Assembly: GCF_051401765.1 (NCBI RefSeq)
Contig: NC_135071.1
Location: forward strand, 21,407,961 to 21,471,960
Source of the DNA: Calliopsis andreniformis
Lineage: Eukaryota; Arthropoda; Insecta; Hymenoptera; Andrenidae
DNA: 64,000 nucleotides
Reading direction: 5' to 3'
Part shown: positions 12,401 through 25,722 of the stretch, piece after piece
How positions within the stretch are numbered: position 1 is the stretch's first letter
Layout of the letters: each line of letters begins with the position of its first letter
Program-made: the position numbers and the translations under genes
Notes under the pieces: model-generated
What the model was told of the DNA's origin: nothing
Databases searched by the model: none
What the model saw: only the letters and a program-made list of their open reading frames with translations

Positions 12401-15400
12401 GGATGATTAATACCTTATAAGGGGGAACGAGCTTCTGAATCTCCTCTACGGGTACGTCCGTGCCGACGATACCCAACAAGTTGGCTGTTTTCACCTGTGA
12501 ATGAGAGATGTGAAAGAAGAAGAAGAAGAAGAAGGAAGAGAAAATGGGGAAAGAGGAAGAAAGAGAAAAACAAGAGAACACTTGAGAACGAGAATTGTTA
12601 TTTTTATATATACGAAAGATTATTGTAAAACGCGAATCGAATGGTGTAAAATCTAAATCGAGTATTCTACGGGATAATTTTTAAAACATTCAGCATTGTA
12701 CATTTATTCTATCGATACGTCAAAAGAAAACAAAACAACAACTACAAGATCGTTTGTACCATTCGTTCTTCTTTTGTAATTTTTCGCGATCGTGTTTGAA
12801 CGAAAAATCAACGAGATATTACCTACCGTATAATTTCGCCGATCCAAAATAGGCGCCGTAACCGATGTCATTAACTGTCCCACGTTTTCTCGGCCGTATC
12901 TGCCGCTCTGGAAACAGAAGATATAGCTAATAGACCTGTCGATGAAACGAGATCGAGTAAAAAATGAAGGAAAAATGAACGGAAGAGGAACAAGTGTTAA
13001 CAAGGAGCAGTAACGTCGCATGTACACGCTTGTGGAATTCGTACCTTTCCACCGACGTAGACTGGACTCCAATGAATCGGATGATCGTGTTGATATAATA
13101 CCATAGGTCGAGCAAGTACTTTTACGTATTCGAAAACTTTGCTCTTAATTTCCTCGAAATCAGTGATTCTCGCATAAAATCCTGTAAAGAGTAGACGATC
13201 GTGTTTGCGATTCGAAACACGAGACGGAAACGAGACGGAAACCAGGCAGAAAGGCAAAAGAGCACGTACCTTTGTTCGCGCAAGCTGTGTCGTATAATTC
13301 CGGGCTCTTGTCGCCGCCTATTAGATAAGTGAAAATACGAACTGGCATGTGAGGCCAATTGTAGCGTTTTATCACTTCCGTAGGCAAAGCAGCATTATTC
13401 GGTGTAACAAGCATAATTGCTTGGTTGCACTGACTTCCTTGACCTGTTCTATTGTATCTGTGAAGAATTTCAAAAGCGATTCCAAGAGCAGCAGATACAT
13501 TTGTCGGTGTTTGCTCGTGCTTGAACGAGCTTACTGCGATTTTCAATTCTTGTACGTTCTCCGGTGATGCTTGAACTAAAATGTCTTTAAAACACTGAAC
13601 GATCTCTTCCGCGGTATCCCCGTACCGATAAACGTTCACGTAATCGTTCGGTCCCAAAGTATCGAGAATAGTTTTAATGGTGGTTATTGCTAAACGTTTG
13701 TTTCTTTCGGAAGCGTAGCACTCGACGTCAACTAATATAGCCAAATCTTTCGGACTGTTCGCAGCTCCGACGAACCAATTTGAAATTCGAAAATCGTACA
13801 CGTCGCGGGCAACGCGATTAGTGTTTCTAGTGTTAGTGCCGGACGTTCGTTCCTCGATCGGTGGCCAAGAAATTCCTGCAAACAATATCAAATATAAAAT
13901 AATGAATCATGTGCCGTCTTAAGGATGGTCGTCACTTCCAACACAAGGAGATGAAAGCGTAAAAATAGTCGAACGAAAGAATAGTTTCTCGTTTCTCTTT
14001 TTTCGTTTATCTAGTAGATGAGACGATACGAAGAAAAAGCATAGGTACTTACCAGGAAAACGTCGTAAAAATCCTGATGTCGCTCCGTAGTACTGCCAAG
14101 AAAGGGAAGGATCGCTTTCGTAATTGTTTACGAAGAGTAAATCCAAGTATTCACTCCACTGAATACCTGCGGCTACTTCACGATCTGAAGAAAATGAGAA
14201 ATAATAATTATAGTGGTGCACGATTAGTGGTGCATAATGATAATGCGCGTACCGGACTCTTTCACTCCGACAGGCAGTAAAACCGTCGATAGCGTGACGT
14301 TTACCGCTAGATGGTCAAAATGTCGGTTAGTGGAAAGTAGATTTTCCTGCCCGTTTGCCGATCCAGTTCTTCCATCTCCGGACAAAGCGTCCAGTCGTTG
14401 CGAAGCGTAATACTTTGGCGATACGCTCCCGTCCCTGGGCGCAGATACAGCCGCTTGTTCCGCGCTCTCCACTAGCCTCTACAACCGTCCATTGATCGTG
14501 TTACAGTCAAATCATTCTCCTGACAAAGCCTCTATGTGCACAATTCAACGCAACATTCGTTCGCTTACCATGACAGCATTCATTTTGAAATCCAGCATAT
14601 TCTTTACTTCTGTAGCCATTTCTCGCACCAGCACCAGACCATCTTTCTTGATCCCTTCAGCCTCCATGTCGTGGTACTTCTAAACAGTCGAAATAGAAAC
14701 AGCTAAACGGTCGAAAGTTTCGTTCGTGAATCAGTGCACATGCTACTCCGATACGCTCTACGTACGTATAAAACGCATTGATTTTTCTTACCCTTTGAAT
14801 TTCGCTCATTTTTGTCACTTGTTTACCAAACTCCCACAAGTCTACACCAAATTTCAAGGCCCAATTCACCACCCTGCAACAACACAAAGCGATACGACTA
14901 TATGTATGTATAGACATACGCATATAGTTGTCTATGTTTAAAGCGAATTATACGTTTATTAACCACTAGTAACAATAATACAAGTTTTTCAAGAGTTGCG
15001 AATCAGATCCGGCTGCGCCATGCCGCGCCACGCCACGCCACACCACGCTACACCACGCCACACCGCGCCATACCACGCTGCGTCGTTCGAATCGACAGCG
15101 TCTGCAACTGTGTCCTTTCGCACCTGCGGCTACATTCGCCCATGTCGCGCTTCGCGTGCATGTAAATGAGCACCATTGATGCGTTTACCTCCTCTGTATG
15201 TACACCCACACGCATATATACATACATACTCACGTGCGCACGCACGTAAGCACGTACGCGTACACACCGATAATTTTGATTCTTGTTAATCGACTGTGTG
15301 CGCCGCGTAACTCTGAGATGCGCCTGCGTCCTTTCCCATTCACGTAACTTTTCTTCGAATTCTCCAAAGACGTATTCCGTTCTCTTTTTGGATAAATATA

Positions 15401-15880
15401 CCTGAAGAAACTATGAAAGTAACGACAATACCCTATTACATAGAACATATGCGTTGCACGTAAATATACGCAAGGCAAGACGTTCATTGGATAATTTCTG
15501 CCCCTCCCACTGGCGTGTATGATTTTCAATAAGAAAATCACTTACGATTGTATTATATAGAAAAGAAGAAAACACATAAACAGATTTGCATTTCTTAAAC
15601 TTGTGAGTTTCTCTCAGATTTGCGAGCAAATTTTCGTGAAAGCTTTTCGTTCGGATTGTTGAACGGAAAGACCATCTTCTCTTATCTTTGCACCACTTCC
15701 CATCGATACCATTTTTAACGAACATTCATCGGTCAAATATGCAACGATAAAAATATAGAGATAAAACACGTATGCTACTCACTCATTGTGAGGTATTTCC
15801 TCTTCCTGTTGATGACTCGATCTGATCCATAACAGCAGTAACACTCCGTAGTGCAACAATTTCTCGACAGGCAGAAACAT
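6465..15880 (-). CDS. Voltage-gated calcium channel alpha-2/delta subunit, complete (23 exons)
   Basis: Auxiliary subunit that promotes trafficking and function of CaV channels at the cell surface. Minus-strand coding exons: 15880-15783, 14873-14792, 14679-14569, 14478-14253, 14184-14053, 13875-13270, 13181-13045, 12907-12827, 12494-12414, 12287-12213, 11961-11947, 11808-11707, 11619-11548, 11210-11069, 10941-10720, 10586-10493, 8748-8641, 8420-8308, 8172-8036, 7885-7716, 7580-7399, 7182-6849, 6756-6465. All join in phase to 1203 residues. Seen: hydrophobic signal peptide (about 1-22); VWA_N region with SWQYYGATSGF; VWA domain (about 255-420) with QCNQAIMLVT and the conserved YNWPHMPVRIFTYLIGG; Cache-like region (GVNGYSFIVDNNGRVLYHPD); Cys-rich delta region (LTNCHVTGCERPFSVQKI, VVDTLCPCGSKQL); and a hydrophobic C-terminal tail fitting a GPI-anchor signal. 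Odd: the VWA metal site reads D266-V-E-C-Y instead of DxSxS. Orthology to Drosophila stj versus its paralogues is not resolved. Confidence 0.93.
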
Positions 15881-16370
15881 TATTTCGATGCTAACGATCG
15901 ACTACCAAAGATGTAGAAACGATGAAACGAACGAACCAATTTTCTAAGAGAAACGTACGTGTTAATGCAAAATGACTTCCCGAAAAGAATTAGTCTTACC
16001 GCTCCCTCGTAGCAGCGATCGATCGGCCGGAACACGCGAGTCAGCGTTACGTGCGTGAGTTTACCGTTTCGAGGAATTCTTCTTTATTCGTTTATGCTTG
16101 AGGAAAGCCACAATATTCCAGTGCTTACATGTGCAAAAGTGTGGCACCTTTTAAGTACAATTTTTCGAACTTTTTCCCATCTTCTTCTTGCGTTTCAACA
16201 ATCATACCTTTCGTACAAAATTACACTTCCGGTACGTTGATTATACGATGGCAGTTCTTTCTCATTTTAAAAATTGCAATTTCTCAGTTTTCTTTAAATC
16301 TCGCCGTGTTGTGTCTCCTACGAATTGTCGCTTGGTCGTGAGTCGTCGATCAAATTTTCGCTAATTCGCA

Positions 16371-16404
<34 letters not shown>

Positions 16405-16430
16405 CGTCGACGTCGACGAAGATGACGATT
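16371..16430. repeat. (GAC)n/(GTC)n imperfect trinucleotide repeat
   Basis: Imperfect GAC units with GAT and GTC interruptions. Read on the plus strand it would encode poly-Asp, but it lies in an untranslated, unconserved context. Confidence 0.8.
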
Positions 16431-17457
16431 ATGCTAACGAAGTGGCTCCAACGCGATCAATCGTTGCTAAAGCAAATTTAACGTCGTTAATTCACCTCCA
16501 ACGCGTGCTTTTTCGTCGCGGATGTTGCTTGGAATGCGACACGAGCTTTTCTAATGATTGAGTCATCTCGAAACTAGAATCTTTGATGTCGTGTACGTAC
16601 ACCCGACTAACACTTCCAATCGACCGATCGCCCGAAGGATTACGCGACTAACGTATGAATGAAAAAAAAAAAAAAAAACGATATTATGTCGCACCAGTTC
16701 CCGACTCGAGCTGCGTCGTGTAATCTCTTATTATACTCTGTCGTATTCAATGTCCTAATCAAACATCGTTCGTCAAGTTTTCGACGAGTTTCTCGCTTGT
16801 ACGATTCACGATTGCACCACCGATTACCGCCTTGTCGCGCGATCTCTCAAGTATGTTCACACCGTAACGCGCAGAGAATCCGAAAGAATGAAGGACGGGT
16901 GTAGTAGGATAAGGGAGAAGTTAAAGAGGAAAGGAGAAAGACTGAAAGCAAAGGGGGTGGGGACGAAGCAAAGAAGGGGTAAATGCAGCGAAGCTAGGAA
17001 GAAAAAGTGATAGAAAAATTAAGTATTTACACGTGGTGCGCGCATAACACCAGATTCGATGCACGAAACGATTATGAAACCAAGTTTCACGTTTTTTTCC
17101 CTCCCCCCCGATGTGACAGTCAATATACGTGGCTTCGTTTTGATCGTACTTCCTCGGGAAAATCGAGCAAAGATGGTGTACGAGTCACTTTACGTACGAG
17201 CCAAAGGTGGCTGGCTGGTCGGTTGGTTGGCGCGCGCGCATTACTCTTACTACATCTAGGGTTGGATTCGGCCGTTTTAGGAGTAACGCTATTCTACGGG
17301 TGTGAGCATGTACTCCCTCTACCACCCCTTAAAAGGATGGGGAGATGGGTTCGTATTAGGCAGTTGACGAACACCGGGTCTAAGTTGGTAGTATTAGTGA
17401 TGGCGATGTAGCAGCAGCAACAACGAAGCGGCGACTGTGACGACGGTGGCGTCAATA

Positions 17458-17501
17458 CGAGTAGTAGTAGCAGCAGCAGTAGCAGTAGTAGTAGTAGTAA
17501 C

Positions 17502-17538
<37 letters not shown>

Positions 17539-17660
17539 ATAGAAATAGTAGTAGTAGCAGTAGTAGTAGTAATAGTAGTGTAGTAGTAGTAGTAGTAAAT
17601 AATAGCAGTCGGAACAATAGTAGCAGTAGTAGCAGCAGCAGCAGTAGTATGATGTAGGAG
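17458..17660. repeat. (TAG/CAG)n trinucleotide microsatellite
   Basis: About 200 bp of TAG units mixed with CAG units. The TAG units place stop codons on one strand, while the opposite strand shows an artefactual leucine-rich open frame. Confidence 0.9.
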
Positions 17661-18455
17661 TAGTAGATACAGCGATTGCGATGATGGTAGTGGCTGTTGC
17701 AACGACAGCATCGAGGATTCGACGGAACTAGGGGAAGAGTAACTTGGATTGACGGCGCAAAAGCGGGGGTAAAAGATAGGTAGCGAAGGTTGCGAGGAGA
17801 TGAGAACGAAAAGAGAGCGTATAAGAGGGGATAGAGATGGTTAACAGCATGGTATCCGGAGAGGTAACTTTTCCCCGCAAAAGCGTGGAAGTAGTAGAGG
17901 TAGTAGATGAGAAAAGTTCGTGAAAACGAGATACTCGGGTTCGCGCACCGCAACCGAAGAAGGGGCAGTATTTGCGATGGGGCGCAAGCTCCGTATCATT
18001 GATTTATCTATCTGCGTTTTCATGTGAAAAGTCAACTTTCTAGATCTCACAAAGATCGGGCAGGAACTTTTATCAAATTAATAGATTTCCTCTTCCGAAT
18101 CTGTTTCTTCTTTAAAAACTGATCGATAATAGTATGCAAATTTGAAGCGTCACGAGTCCTTCATTCATCGCTTATACATACCTCTGATTTTCTTTATGTG
18201 CTTTTATGTGCTTTTCTTTATGTTTACAGGTCTCTATGGAGAACATTTTAATCGTCTCTCATTCGTTTATTTAAAAAGTTGAGATGGAATATCTTAAGTA
18301 ACAATTTAACGCAAATATTCTTACTACTTACACGAACTAAGAAGCTTAGGTACAATTCTACGTCTCGTTATCGTTTTGTTATTAATACATATCGTTATTA
18401 CTATCCTTATACACCCTTTGTCGCACACATACTGTTTATACTAACGTTACACCGT

Positions 18456-18461
18456 TTTATT
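18456..18461 (-). promoter_or_regulatory. Poly(A) signal of Nup98-96
   Basis: AATAAA on the minus strand, about 145 nt downstream of the Nup98-96 stop at 18608-18606, a usual distance for a short insect 3' UTR. Confidence 0.5.
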
Positions 18462-18605
18462 ATCACTGTCGTCGTCGCGTTACCCTTTCTTTCGGTACGG
18501 TAATTATAAAAAAGTAAAAATCCATCGAACTTTCCTGCACTCTAATTGAAAAACAGAAAAACAACGTTCGTCGACATTTCGAGCTTTCCTAATGTACAAT
18601 TGCAA

Positions 18606-19428
18606 CTATACTGCCTGATATATAATTTCATTGACTCGCATATTAACGATAGGGCGAAGTTCTTGTTGCGCGTAGTCTTCCGGTAGCGGCAATTGAGAGA
18701 CCAGTTGAAGTATATCGGTAGACCTATTTTCGTTGGATTGTAACAAACTTCTAGCCAAATGTAACGTTCTTTTTGCGATTTCCGCTTGGCAAAGTCTGAA
18801 AAGAAACGAAGGAATAAAATGATCGGAAACGAACCAACCAGCTCGACAAGAGAGTAATATTTTTAAGTACAATTGTAATAATCTTAGCTAATTTGAATAG
18901 CCAAGGGACAAATCATACGTACCTATGTTTAGCGGTTGGACACGGAAACTGAGAAATCTTGAAACAAAGACATGTTAATTGTGGTTTCAGTAACTCTAAT
19001 TTATAACTTATTCCACGAGGATCGACACCGTGCAACAGAGATTCGATATCCATGGTTATCTCCATGTATTCCCAAAGCAATTGTCCTTGGTGAGCCCATC
19101 CACTTATGGTGCCGCTACACTCAGGTGGAATCAACGGATTTAATAGATCACGAAGATATTCGTAATTCTCTGAAAACGGAAACGGTACGATGTTTGGCTA
19201 AAAATGAAATCGGAGAAATGAAGAAGAATAAAAAAGCAGAGGACTACCATTTATTATAGCGTCAGCGGCTAAATGTTCGATGATAATTTCATGAGCGATG
19301 TTCCATTGTTCGGCTTGAATGAAGTACGAAGCAGCTTTCCCATATCTGAAGCATATGAAAAATGATTTCCTGTTTCTTCTCTTTCTTCAAATTGAAATAA
19401 TTGGAAATTAGCGAATGAAAGAGAGAAG

Positions 19429-19496
<68 letters not shown>

Positions 19497-22400
19497 ATGT
19501 ATAAATGACAAGGTGTACGAATTACATAACAATGCACCAACCTTTTGCCTACGTAACTCTTGACAGCCTTGGCCTGATGAATCCAAATTGATGGTATGCC
19601 TAGTTCTTCCCTTAAAAACTTTTCTCGCCCGACATAATCTGGAGTATCGTCTATTTCGACGTGTCGTTGCAGTAAGTTCATTACCGCGGTTTTCCTTTTC
19701 CCAGCATCTTTCATATGTAGCATCACGAATATGGCCCATTGCCAAAGTCCGTGCGTTTCTAGTTGCGTCGCAAAGTTAACGTGCGTTATGGTGGCTACAT
19801 ACTCCGAGAGATGCGAATAACCCAAAGCTAAGAGCACTTGCTGTATCAACCAACTTAGTCTGTAATCCAATGGATCGGCTGTATGTGTCGCCGGGTTCAA
19901 AAGTTCTCCCAACGCGTGATTACCCACACAGAATAATTTCAACAGATGAAAACACAAATCGTAAATAGATTTTTCACCGTTTATTTCGATTTCGCAATCG
20001 TTCCCTCTGTATTCAGGCTTCGGTTGTGCTGCGTAAGCGTAATCCGTCTTGTTCGTATCGAAAGCGGTTTCGTATAGTTCCAACGTATCCCTTATCGAAG
20101 CAATCGGAGATGAAAAATACCATAAATGAACGGCAAATGCTCTTTTCCAATCGAGACCTTCGCAAACATTTATGAGACCGTGCTTACTAGGTACCAGAGG
20201 TTCGCCAGCCACCAATGAGAACAGCTTCAATCGATCCATCGAAACGTTTTCGTCGATGCCTGCGTCTTGCCACAATGCGATTTGTTGCTTTATCAATGCT
20301 TTTACAGGCATTCCACTACGTAATTGTGACATTAGAAGCGCCAGACAATGATCGCCATCTTCTCGTGCGATCTTGCACGCTTCTTCTAATTCGAAAGCGG
20401 ACAGTAACAGTAACGTTTTTTCCTCTTCGGTAACGTTCTCGTACTTTTCCGAATCGAGCATTTTTCGTATAACGTTCTTTAACCAGTCTCCTATAGCCTC
20501 GCGTCGAGCTACGACAACATTATGATCCGTCGTATTCTCGGCAGAAACGTTTATATCGGACAAATTGCCCCAGAGAGCCACGCAGAGTTTCCAAACGTTA
20601 ACGACATACGCGGCGTAACTGTCCGCGATAAATTCCTCGGAGAATTCTTCGGCCAAACTGCAATGCGCGTGTAAAGCCATGCTCGCCTTGCCGACGTCTG
20701 TCTCCACCTCGAAGATTGGACAATCTCCTTCCTGAATCAATACGCGATGCGACAACTGAATTTTCAAATGACCCTCTATACTTTTTCCAAACGTTTGAAC
20801 GCGTTCTTCGTACGTTCCATTACCGCCTAGAATTTGTATACGTTGAACTATCGCGTTCGATGTTGGATCTTCCGGGGAACGACCATGCATGTAAGAACCA
20901 ATCTGTTCGAACGGACTATGCAGAGGTACATTGTCCGCTTGTTGTCGCGTACTCAGTGTGAGCAACGTTAGACCACGTCCCCAGCTCGGTTTGAACATTC
21001 TTCCCATTTGTATGCTCGTATCGGCGACAGACCGAGATTCCAGTTTATATATGATAGATTTCGACAATGGGATCACTTCGGAATGCCACTGACGAATCCA
21101 ATTCACTGGAGTTATCAGAGGGTCCGAGAAACTTTTTCCGTAAATCGCAGATTTCGCCATAATCATGTCCACCGATCGTTTCGATCTAGCATCCGTCTTT
21201 GAGATCGTCGATTCTTCGTACGCGATGGACGGTATACGATGATGAATAGGCAAATTCGATTGCAACAGAGGACTAAACGTTGTCTCTCGCGTCTGATCTG
21301 TATCTAATTTCTGGACGTTGCCGGTATCGACGAAGCATCGCGCAGCCCGTTGATACCCGGGAACAAGCGAAACCCGGTCGTTGTATTCTCGTTCGTACAT
21401 TTCCTCGTCCCTTATATCCTCGTCGCTACCATCGAAAAAGCTGGCTTTCATCAGTTGTAATTTATGACTGTCCGTACCCAGAATGCGAGCATTATCGCCA
21501 GTTGGACTTACCGTTGATTGTTTCTTGCGATTGTACTCTCTTATGCTGCATTTTCGAAAAATTCCCGATTCCATTAGAAAACACGAGTCTGGATCCAAAT
21601 AATTTTCAGTCTCTATTTTCGAATCGTTCGAAAGTGTACCACCGTTCATTCCGATCACATCCTTCTTCGGAGCTTTTGACTGCTCCACCTTGGCGGCGAC
21701 AGATTTTTGCTGAGTCATCGCGGACAACTTCAACCTCTTCGTATCGTTGACCGTAGGAACATTATTACTGTCCTCTTCGTCCGAATCGCTCAAACCGTAT
21801 TTGGAAAAATGATCAACCTTGAAAACCCACGAGCCAGTCTCAGGTCGGTACTCGAGAAATCGAGTATCATGCTTCGCGGATACTCTACGCAACTTTTCCT
21901 CGTATTCCATCGCTGCCAATCGACGAGGATCAGTGATCGGTTTGTGCAGGGACTTGTCGTGCGGCCATACGCGATCCAAAGTAACTTGCGCTTTTCGATT
22001 TAATCCTTGTCCAACCGGCGGTTTCTTCTCGTCGTCTGGATAAATGATAACCTCTTTGTGCCGAAAGTGAACGATTTCATCCAGATTGAGACCGTAAATA
22101 TCGAACGAATCAGGAAAGTATACGTTTCCATAACCGTCGCGACCAACTGTGAAGTTCGGTACGACGCACGTTTCGCCACAAACGTAATCCTTCAATTTAT
22201 CGAGTGGCGGTATGGTATAATAACCCACGCGTTTCAAAGTTACCTTCGCTACGTTCGTCTTCCAATCGGAGGAGGTTTGTAGCGTCGAAAAGGCGCTTTC
22301 ATCCAATTCTTGACTCGAATCGGTATTCTGTAGCGTGATGTCTGTACACGTTTTATCGACAAGAGAAGAGTTATTTTTCAACGACGTATCCGCGGAAGCG

Positions 22401-25400
22401 TTGACCTCAGAATGTATTTGATTCGACGCATCGGCATTGACGTTAGCATTAGAAGTAGCATTAGCGTAAGGATGTAATTCGGCGACGGTATTGTTTATCG
22501 CCTCCTCGGAGGATATGTTCGGACCAGAAAACGGTGAAGAACGTCGTCCCTCGAATGACTCTTCGTGCGAGTGATTCGTCGTTGAGTTACGCGGAAGACT
22601 CGTTTTCAACCAAGACGAAGACGATCTTCGATCGTTCGCTAATTGCCGATTATTTTCTTGACTGTGATTTTCTTTGTCTACGCTCTCGATACTTGTATTT
22701 TCGACGTACAAATTTGTTCCATTGCTTTTGTTGTTGTTGTTGTTGTTGTTGTTGCCGCTGCTGCCGCTGCTGTTATTCTCTCCTTTCCCAACAGATTGCG
22801 AATTCTTTCCCACGGATTGTGTATTTTCAGTCGGTGACGAAATTATCGAATTCGTGATGGATTTTGGCCGTAACACTAAACGTTTTGCATTTGGACGAGG
22901 TTGAAACGCTTCCGACAACGGATCTTCCTCCTCGAGGCCTTCGAACATCGACTTCTTCGACAACTGCGCAGGCGTAACCACTTTGGCTTTGATTTTCGGA
23001 GATTTGTTGTCGGCCGTGACTTTGTACTGAGGACCATTCAATATTTTCGAAGGCGCGTTTGCCGGTTTCAACAACTCTTCCGTTTTACCGGAGGCCGGTA
23101 AAAGATTTTTCAGTAACGGTGAATCTCCGAACGGTGCGGATACCAATGCTAGAATTTGCTGATGAACTGGTACAGTACCGGAGCTTTTCGTTTGATTGTT
23201 CGTAACGCCGGCACCGAGTAAACCCATTCCAAGGCCAGCTCCCATGTTCGAACTCGTTCCAAAACTCGAAGATCCAAAAGACGAAGTTGCATTGAACGTT
23301 GCGTTATTTCCGGTGCTGCCGAACAGGCCGCCTGGTTTTTGTTGCCCGAATAAGGTAGAACCGCTGCCCAACGTTAAACCTGTGTTCGTACTCAGCCCAG
23401 TCGAAGGAGCAGAAGTAGAACCGAACGAGAATCCGGACGCCTGTACTGTGGGTTTAAAGGGCGTGTTAAACAATAATGTACCAGAGTTTTGTCCCGCAGC
23501 GAAACCTGTTGTTGCTCCGAAAGTCGAAGCTGTGGTTGAACCGAAACTAGACGTTCCAAAACCTGTCGTTCCAGTAGATTTAGCTCCGAATAAAGTTGTA
23601 CCAGCAATGCTGGAAGGTGTTTGACCGAAACTAGTGAATGCGGTACTCGACGATGTGGTCGGTACGTTGAAAGCTGATTTGTTCGGAGCGAATAAACCGA
23701 TACTTTGATTCGACTGTGTCGATCCGAACGTGGATCCAAAACCAGTGTTTTGGGCTGCGCTGATACCACCGAAACTTGCACCACCGGCAGTTTGACTGGT
23801 ATTACTGGTTGCGAAGAGCGGCGTCGGAGCTGCTGTACCGAAAGGCTTGGCCTGTGTATTACTACCGAACAAATTCGTGTTCGGAGTAGAACTGAAAGCG
23901 AAACTGCTCGTTGTCGTCGTCGAAGGTGTACCGAAGCTGGGCAGTGGCTTCCCGAATAGACTGCTTGATCCGGATTGAGTCGTCGCGCCGAAACCTCCGG
24001 TCATGCCACCGAACCCTGATTCGATATGTAAAAGAAGAGAAAAGAAAAAAAGATAATGTTATGAAATAGCAGAATACGATCGGATCGTGTTTTATATTCT
24101 AATCTTCTTCAAAATTCCAATTTATAATTCGTATTTAACAATACAGATATTTAATAATAATCAATTTTTATTGAAAAAGTTTACCCGTTGTTCCAGTACT
24201 AGTACCTGCCCCAGTACTGCCAAAAGGCGAAGGCTGCGCGGGTGTGCCAAAGATGCCTGTACTGGGTCCTAATCAACGAAAAGAAGAAGCAGAATTTATA
24301 ACTTTACATATATATGTCGACGTTAAAGCATGCACCACGTTGTAACATCACCTTTTCGTCCCACAGAATAGTCTTCGAAACGTAATTCCTCGTAAGATTT
24401 GGATTCGTACTCTTTCATCGATGCTATACAACAGTGTCTCGCCGATATGCTATGAGATATACCATTCTTCGACATAGAGTCAGTAGTAATAACAGGGGTG
24501 AATTTAACAACGGTACCGGTCATAGTCGTAGTCGGGGCGTTTGTACTGCCGAAGCCTTGAGAAGAAACAAGACGAACAATATTTAAACAGTGCAATTTTC
24601 TTTTTGCAATATACGAAAGAGAATCGTAAGGAAACGATTTATTTACTAGGCGTCGTGCCGAACAAATTGGTATTTCCAGTCGCGGCAGTTTGTCCGAACG
24701 GAGTGGTCTGTTGAGCAGACTGTTGCGGTTGTCCGAATAAATTTGTTCCAGATGTTGCGCCAAAACTGAATCCGGCTGGTTTGTTCGATTGACCGAACGC
24801 TGACGTTCCGGAACTTGTTCCAAAAAGACTTGTACTTGCATTTTGTTGACTGCCAAACAGATTAGTATTCGTATTCGTAGTCCCAAAGCCTATATAAAAA
24901 ATATACAAGGAAAATGTATCTATATTGCGCAATATCATTCGAAAACGAAACTTTACTAGTCAAAAATTTGAAGTACTAATAACGTTTAGGGATCCTATCC
25001 CTGACACGATTACAAAATGTACCCTCCTATTGTGCGTTTGATCTTAAAAGCATACGTTTGTACGTCGACTCGTTTCATTCTCGTTATTCAAATTCGATGC
25101 ACGCCTACTTCCGGAATACCGACCGAATTTATCGACGAATTCTGGATACAAACATGTACAATATACTTTAACTTGAAACATCGAGAACCTGAAAAAGTTT
25201 ATAGCAACGACGAAGTAACTCTCCTCTAACGCGAATCGAACGAATCATTGAACCACGGACCAGTTTCTCAGGTAATCCTTAGTCGTGTTCGCAGAGTGTG
25301 AAATGCGAGCTTTTAATTAAGTCTATGCACCGATGGATACGCCAAAGTTACATTCAATAAAACGGTCCATAAATTGCTACCTCCGAAAGATGGTTGAGTA

Positions 25401-25722
25401 AACGCAGGTGGTGTTGTGGTATTGCCAAACAAGCCACCAGTGGTAGAGCCTGTAGGCTTTGAATTAAAGAGAGAAGTATTACTACTACCAAAGACTGGTG
25501 TTCCACCACTGCCAAAACTAGTCGTAGCAATTGGTTTACCAAATGCAGATTGCCCGAAGGGACTGCTTTGAGCCGCTGTATTAAAACCACCTGAAAGAAT
25601 AATCGACAATCATCGATGGAGAAGCTGAACGAAATAAATGCAAAGTGAACAAACACAACTAACAAATATGAACACAGTTTTCTGTACTTACTAAACGATG
25701 TATTTCCAGATTGCCCAAACAT
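18606..25722 (-). CDS. Nup98-96: Nuclear pore complex protein Nup98-Nup96 precursor, complete (9 exons)
   Basis: Polyprotein that cleaves itself into Nup98 (FG-repeat barrier nucleoporin, mRNA export) and Nup96 (Y-complex scaffold). Minus-strand exons: 25722-25692, 25590-25381, 24889-24647, 24555-24352, 24268-24185, 24015-19542, 19345-19248, 19169-18923, 18795-18606; 1926 residues. Seen in order: FG/GLFG repeats from MFGQSGNTSF; a GLEBS-type Rae1-binding segment in exon 4 (about 165-229, VVKFTPVITTDSM...YEELRFEDY); more FG repeats to about residue 520; an Asn run; the autoproteolytic domain ending KVDHF|SKYGLSDSD, with cleavage expected between F994 and S995; then the helical Nup96 part ending YGKAASYFIQAEQWNIAHEI and IIYQAV. 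Length is close to the roughly 1800-1960 residues of animal orthologues. Start chosen at the first ATG, which begins the FG pattern directly. It is divergent with Pi3K92E. Identification is secure. Confidence 0.95.
19421..19494. repeat. (GA)n microsatellite in Nup98-96 intron 6
   Basis: Pure GA dinucleotides from 19433 to 19494 inside the 196-nt intron 19541-19346. On the transcript strand this is a CT-rich run. The frame stays open through it, so intron retention would add a Ser-Leu stretch and then shift frame in exon 7, ending at 19289. Confidence 0.9.
21803..21808 (-). other. Nup98 autoproteolysis site (Phe|Ser codons)
   Basis: The codons for F994 (21808-21806) and S995 (21805-21803) sit in the conserved context DHF|SKYGL. 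In known Nup98 proteins the HF|S site is cut by N-O acyl shift at the Ser. All three residues are intact, so the precursor should cleave itself. Confidence 0.85.

Larger units (their letters stand above)
15881..18605. other. Intergenic region between alpha-2/delta and Nup98-96, with trinucleotide repeats
   Basis: No gene was found. The left end should hold the 5' UTR and promoter of the alpha-2/delta gene. The right end holds the 3' UTR of Nup98-96, with AATAAA on the minus strand at 18461-18456. Between them lie a GAC/GTC trinucleotide stretch, a 17-base A run (16662-16678), a GA-rich segment (about 16890-17000) and a 200-bp TAG/CAG trinucleotide tract. Confidence 0.6.

Noticed and set aside
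17294..17953. 219-residue leucine-rich open frame on the minus strand
   Set aside because: Its core is the reverse complement of the TAG/CAG trinucleotide tract; low complexity and no homologous sequence.
23196..23624. 142-residue plus-strand open frame
   Set aside because: Antisense shadow of the Nup98 FG-repeat exon.
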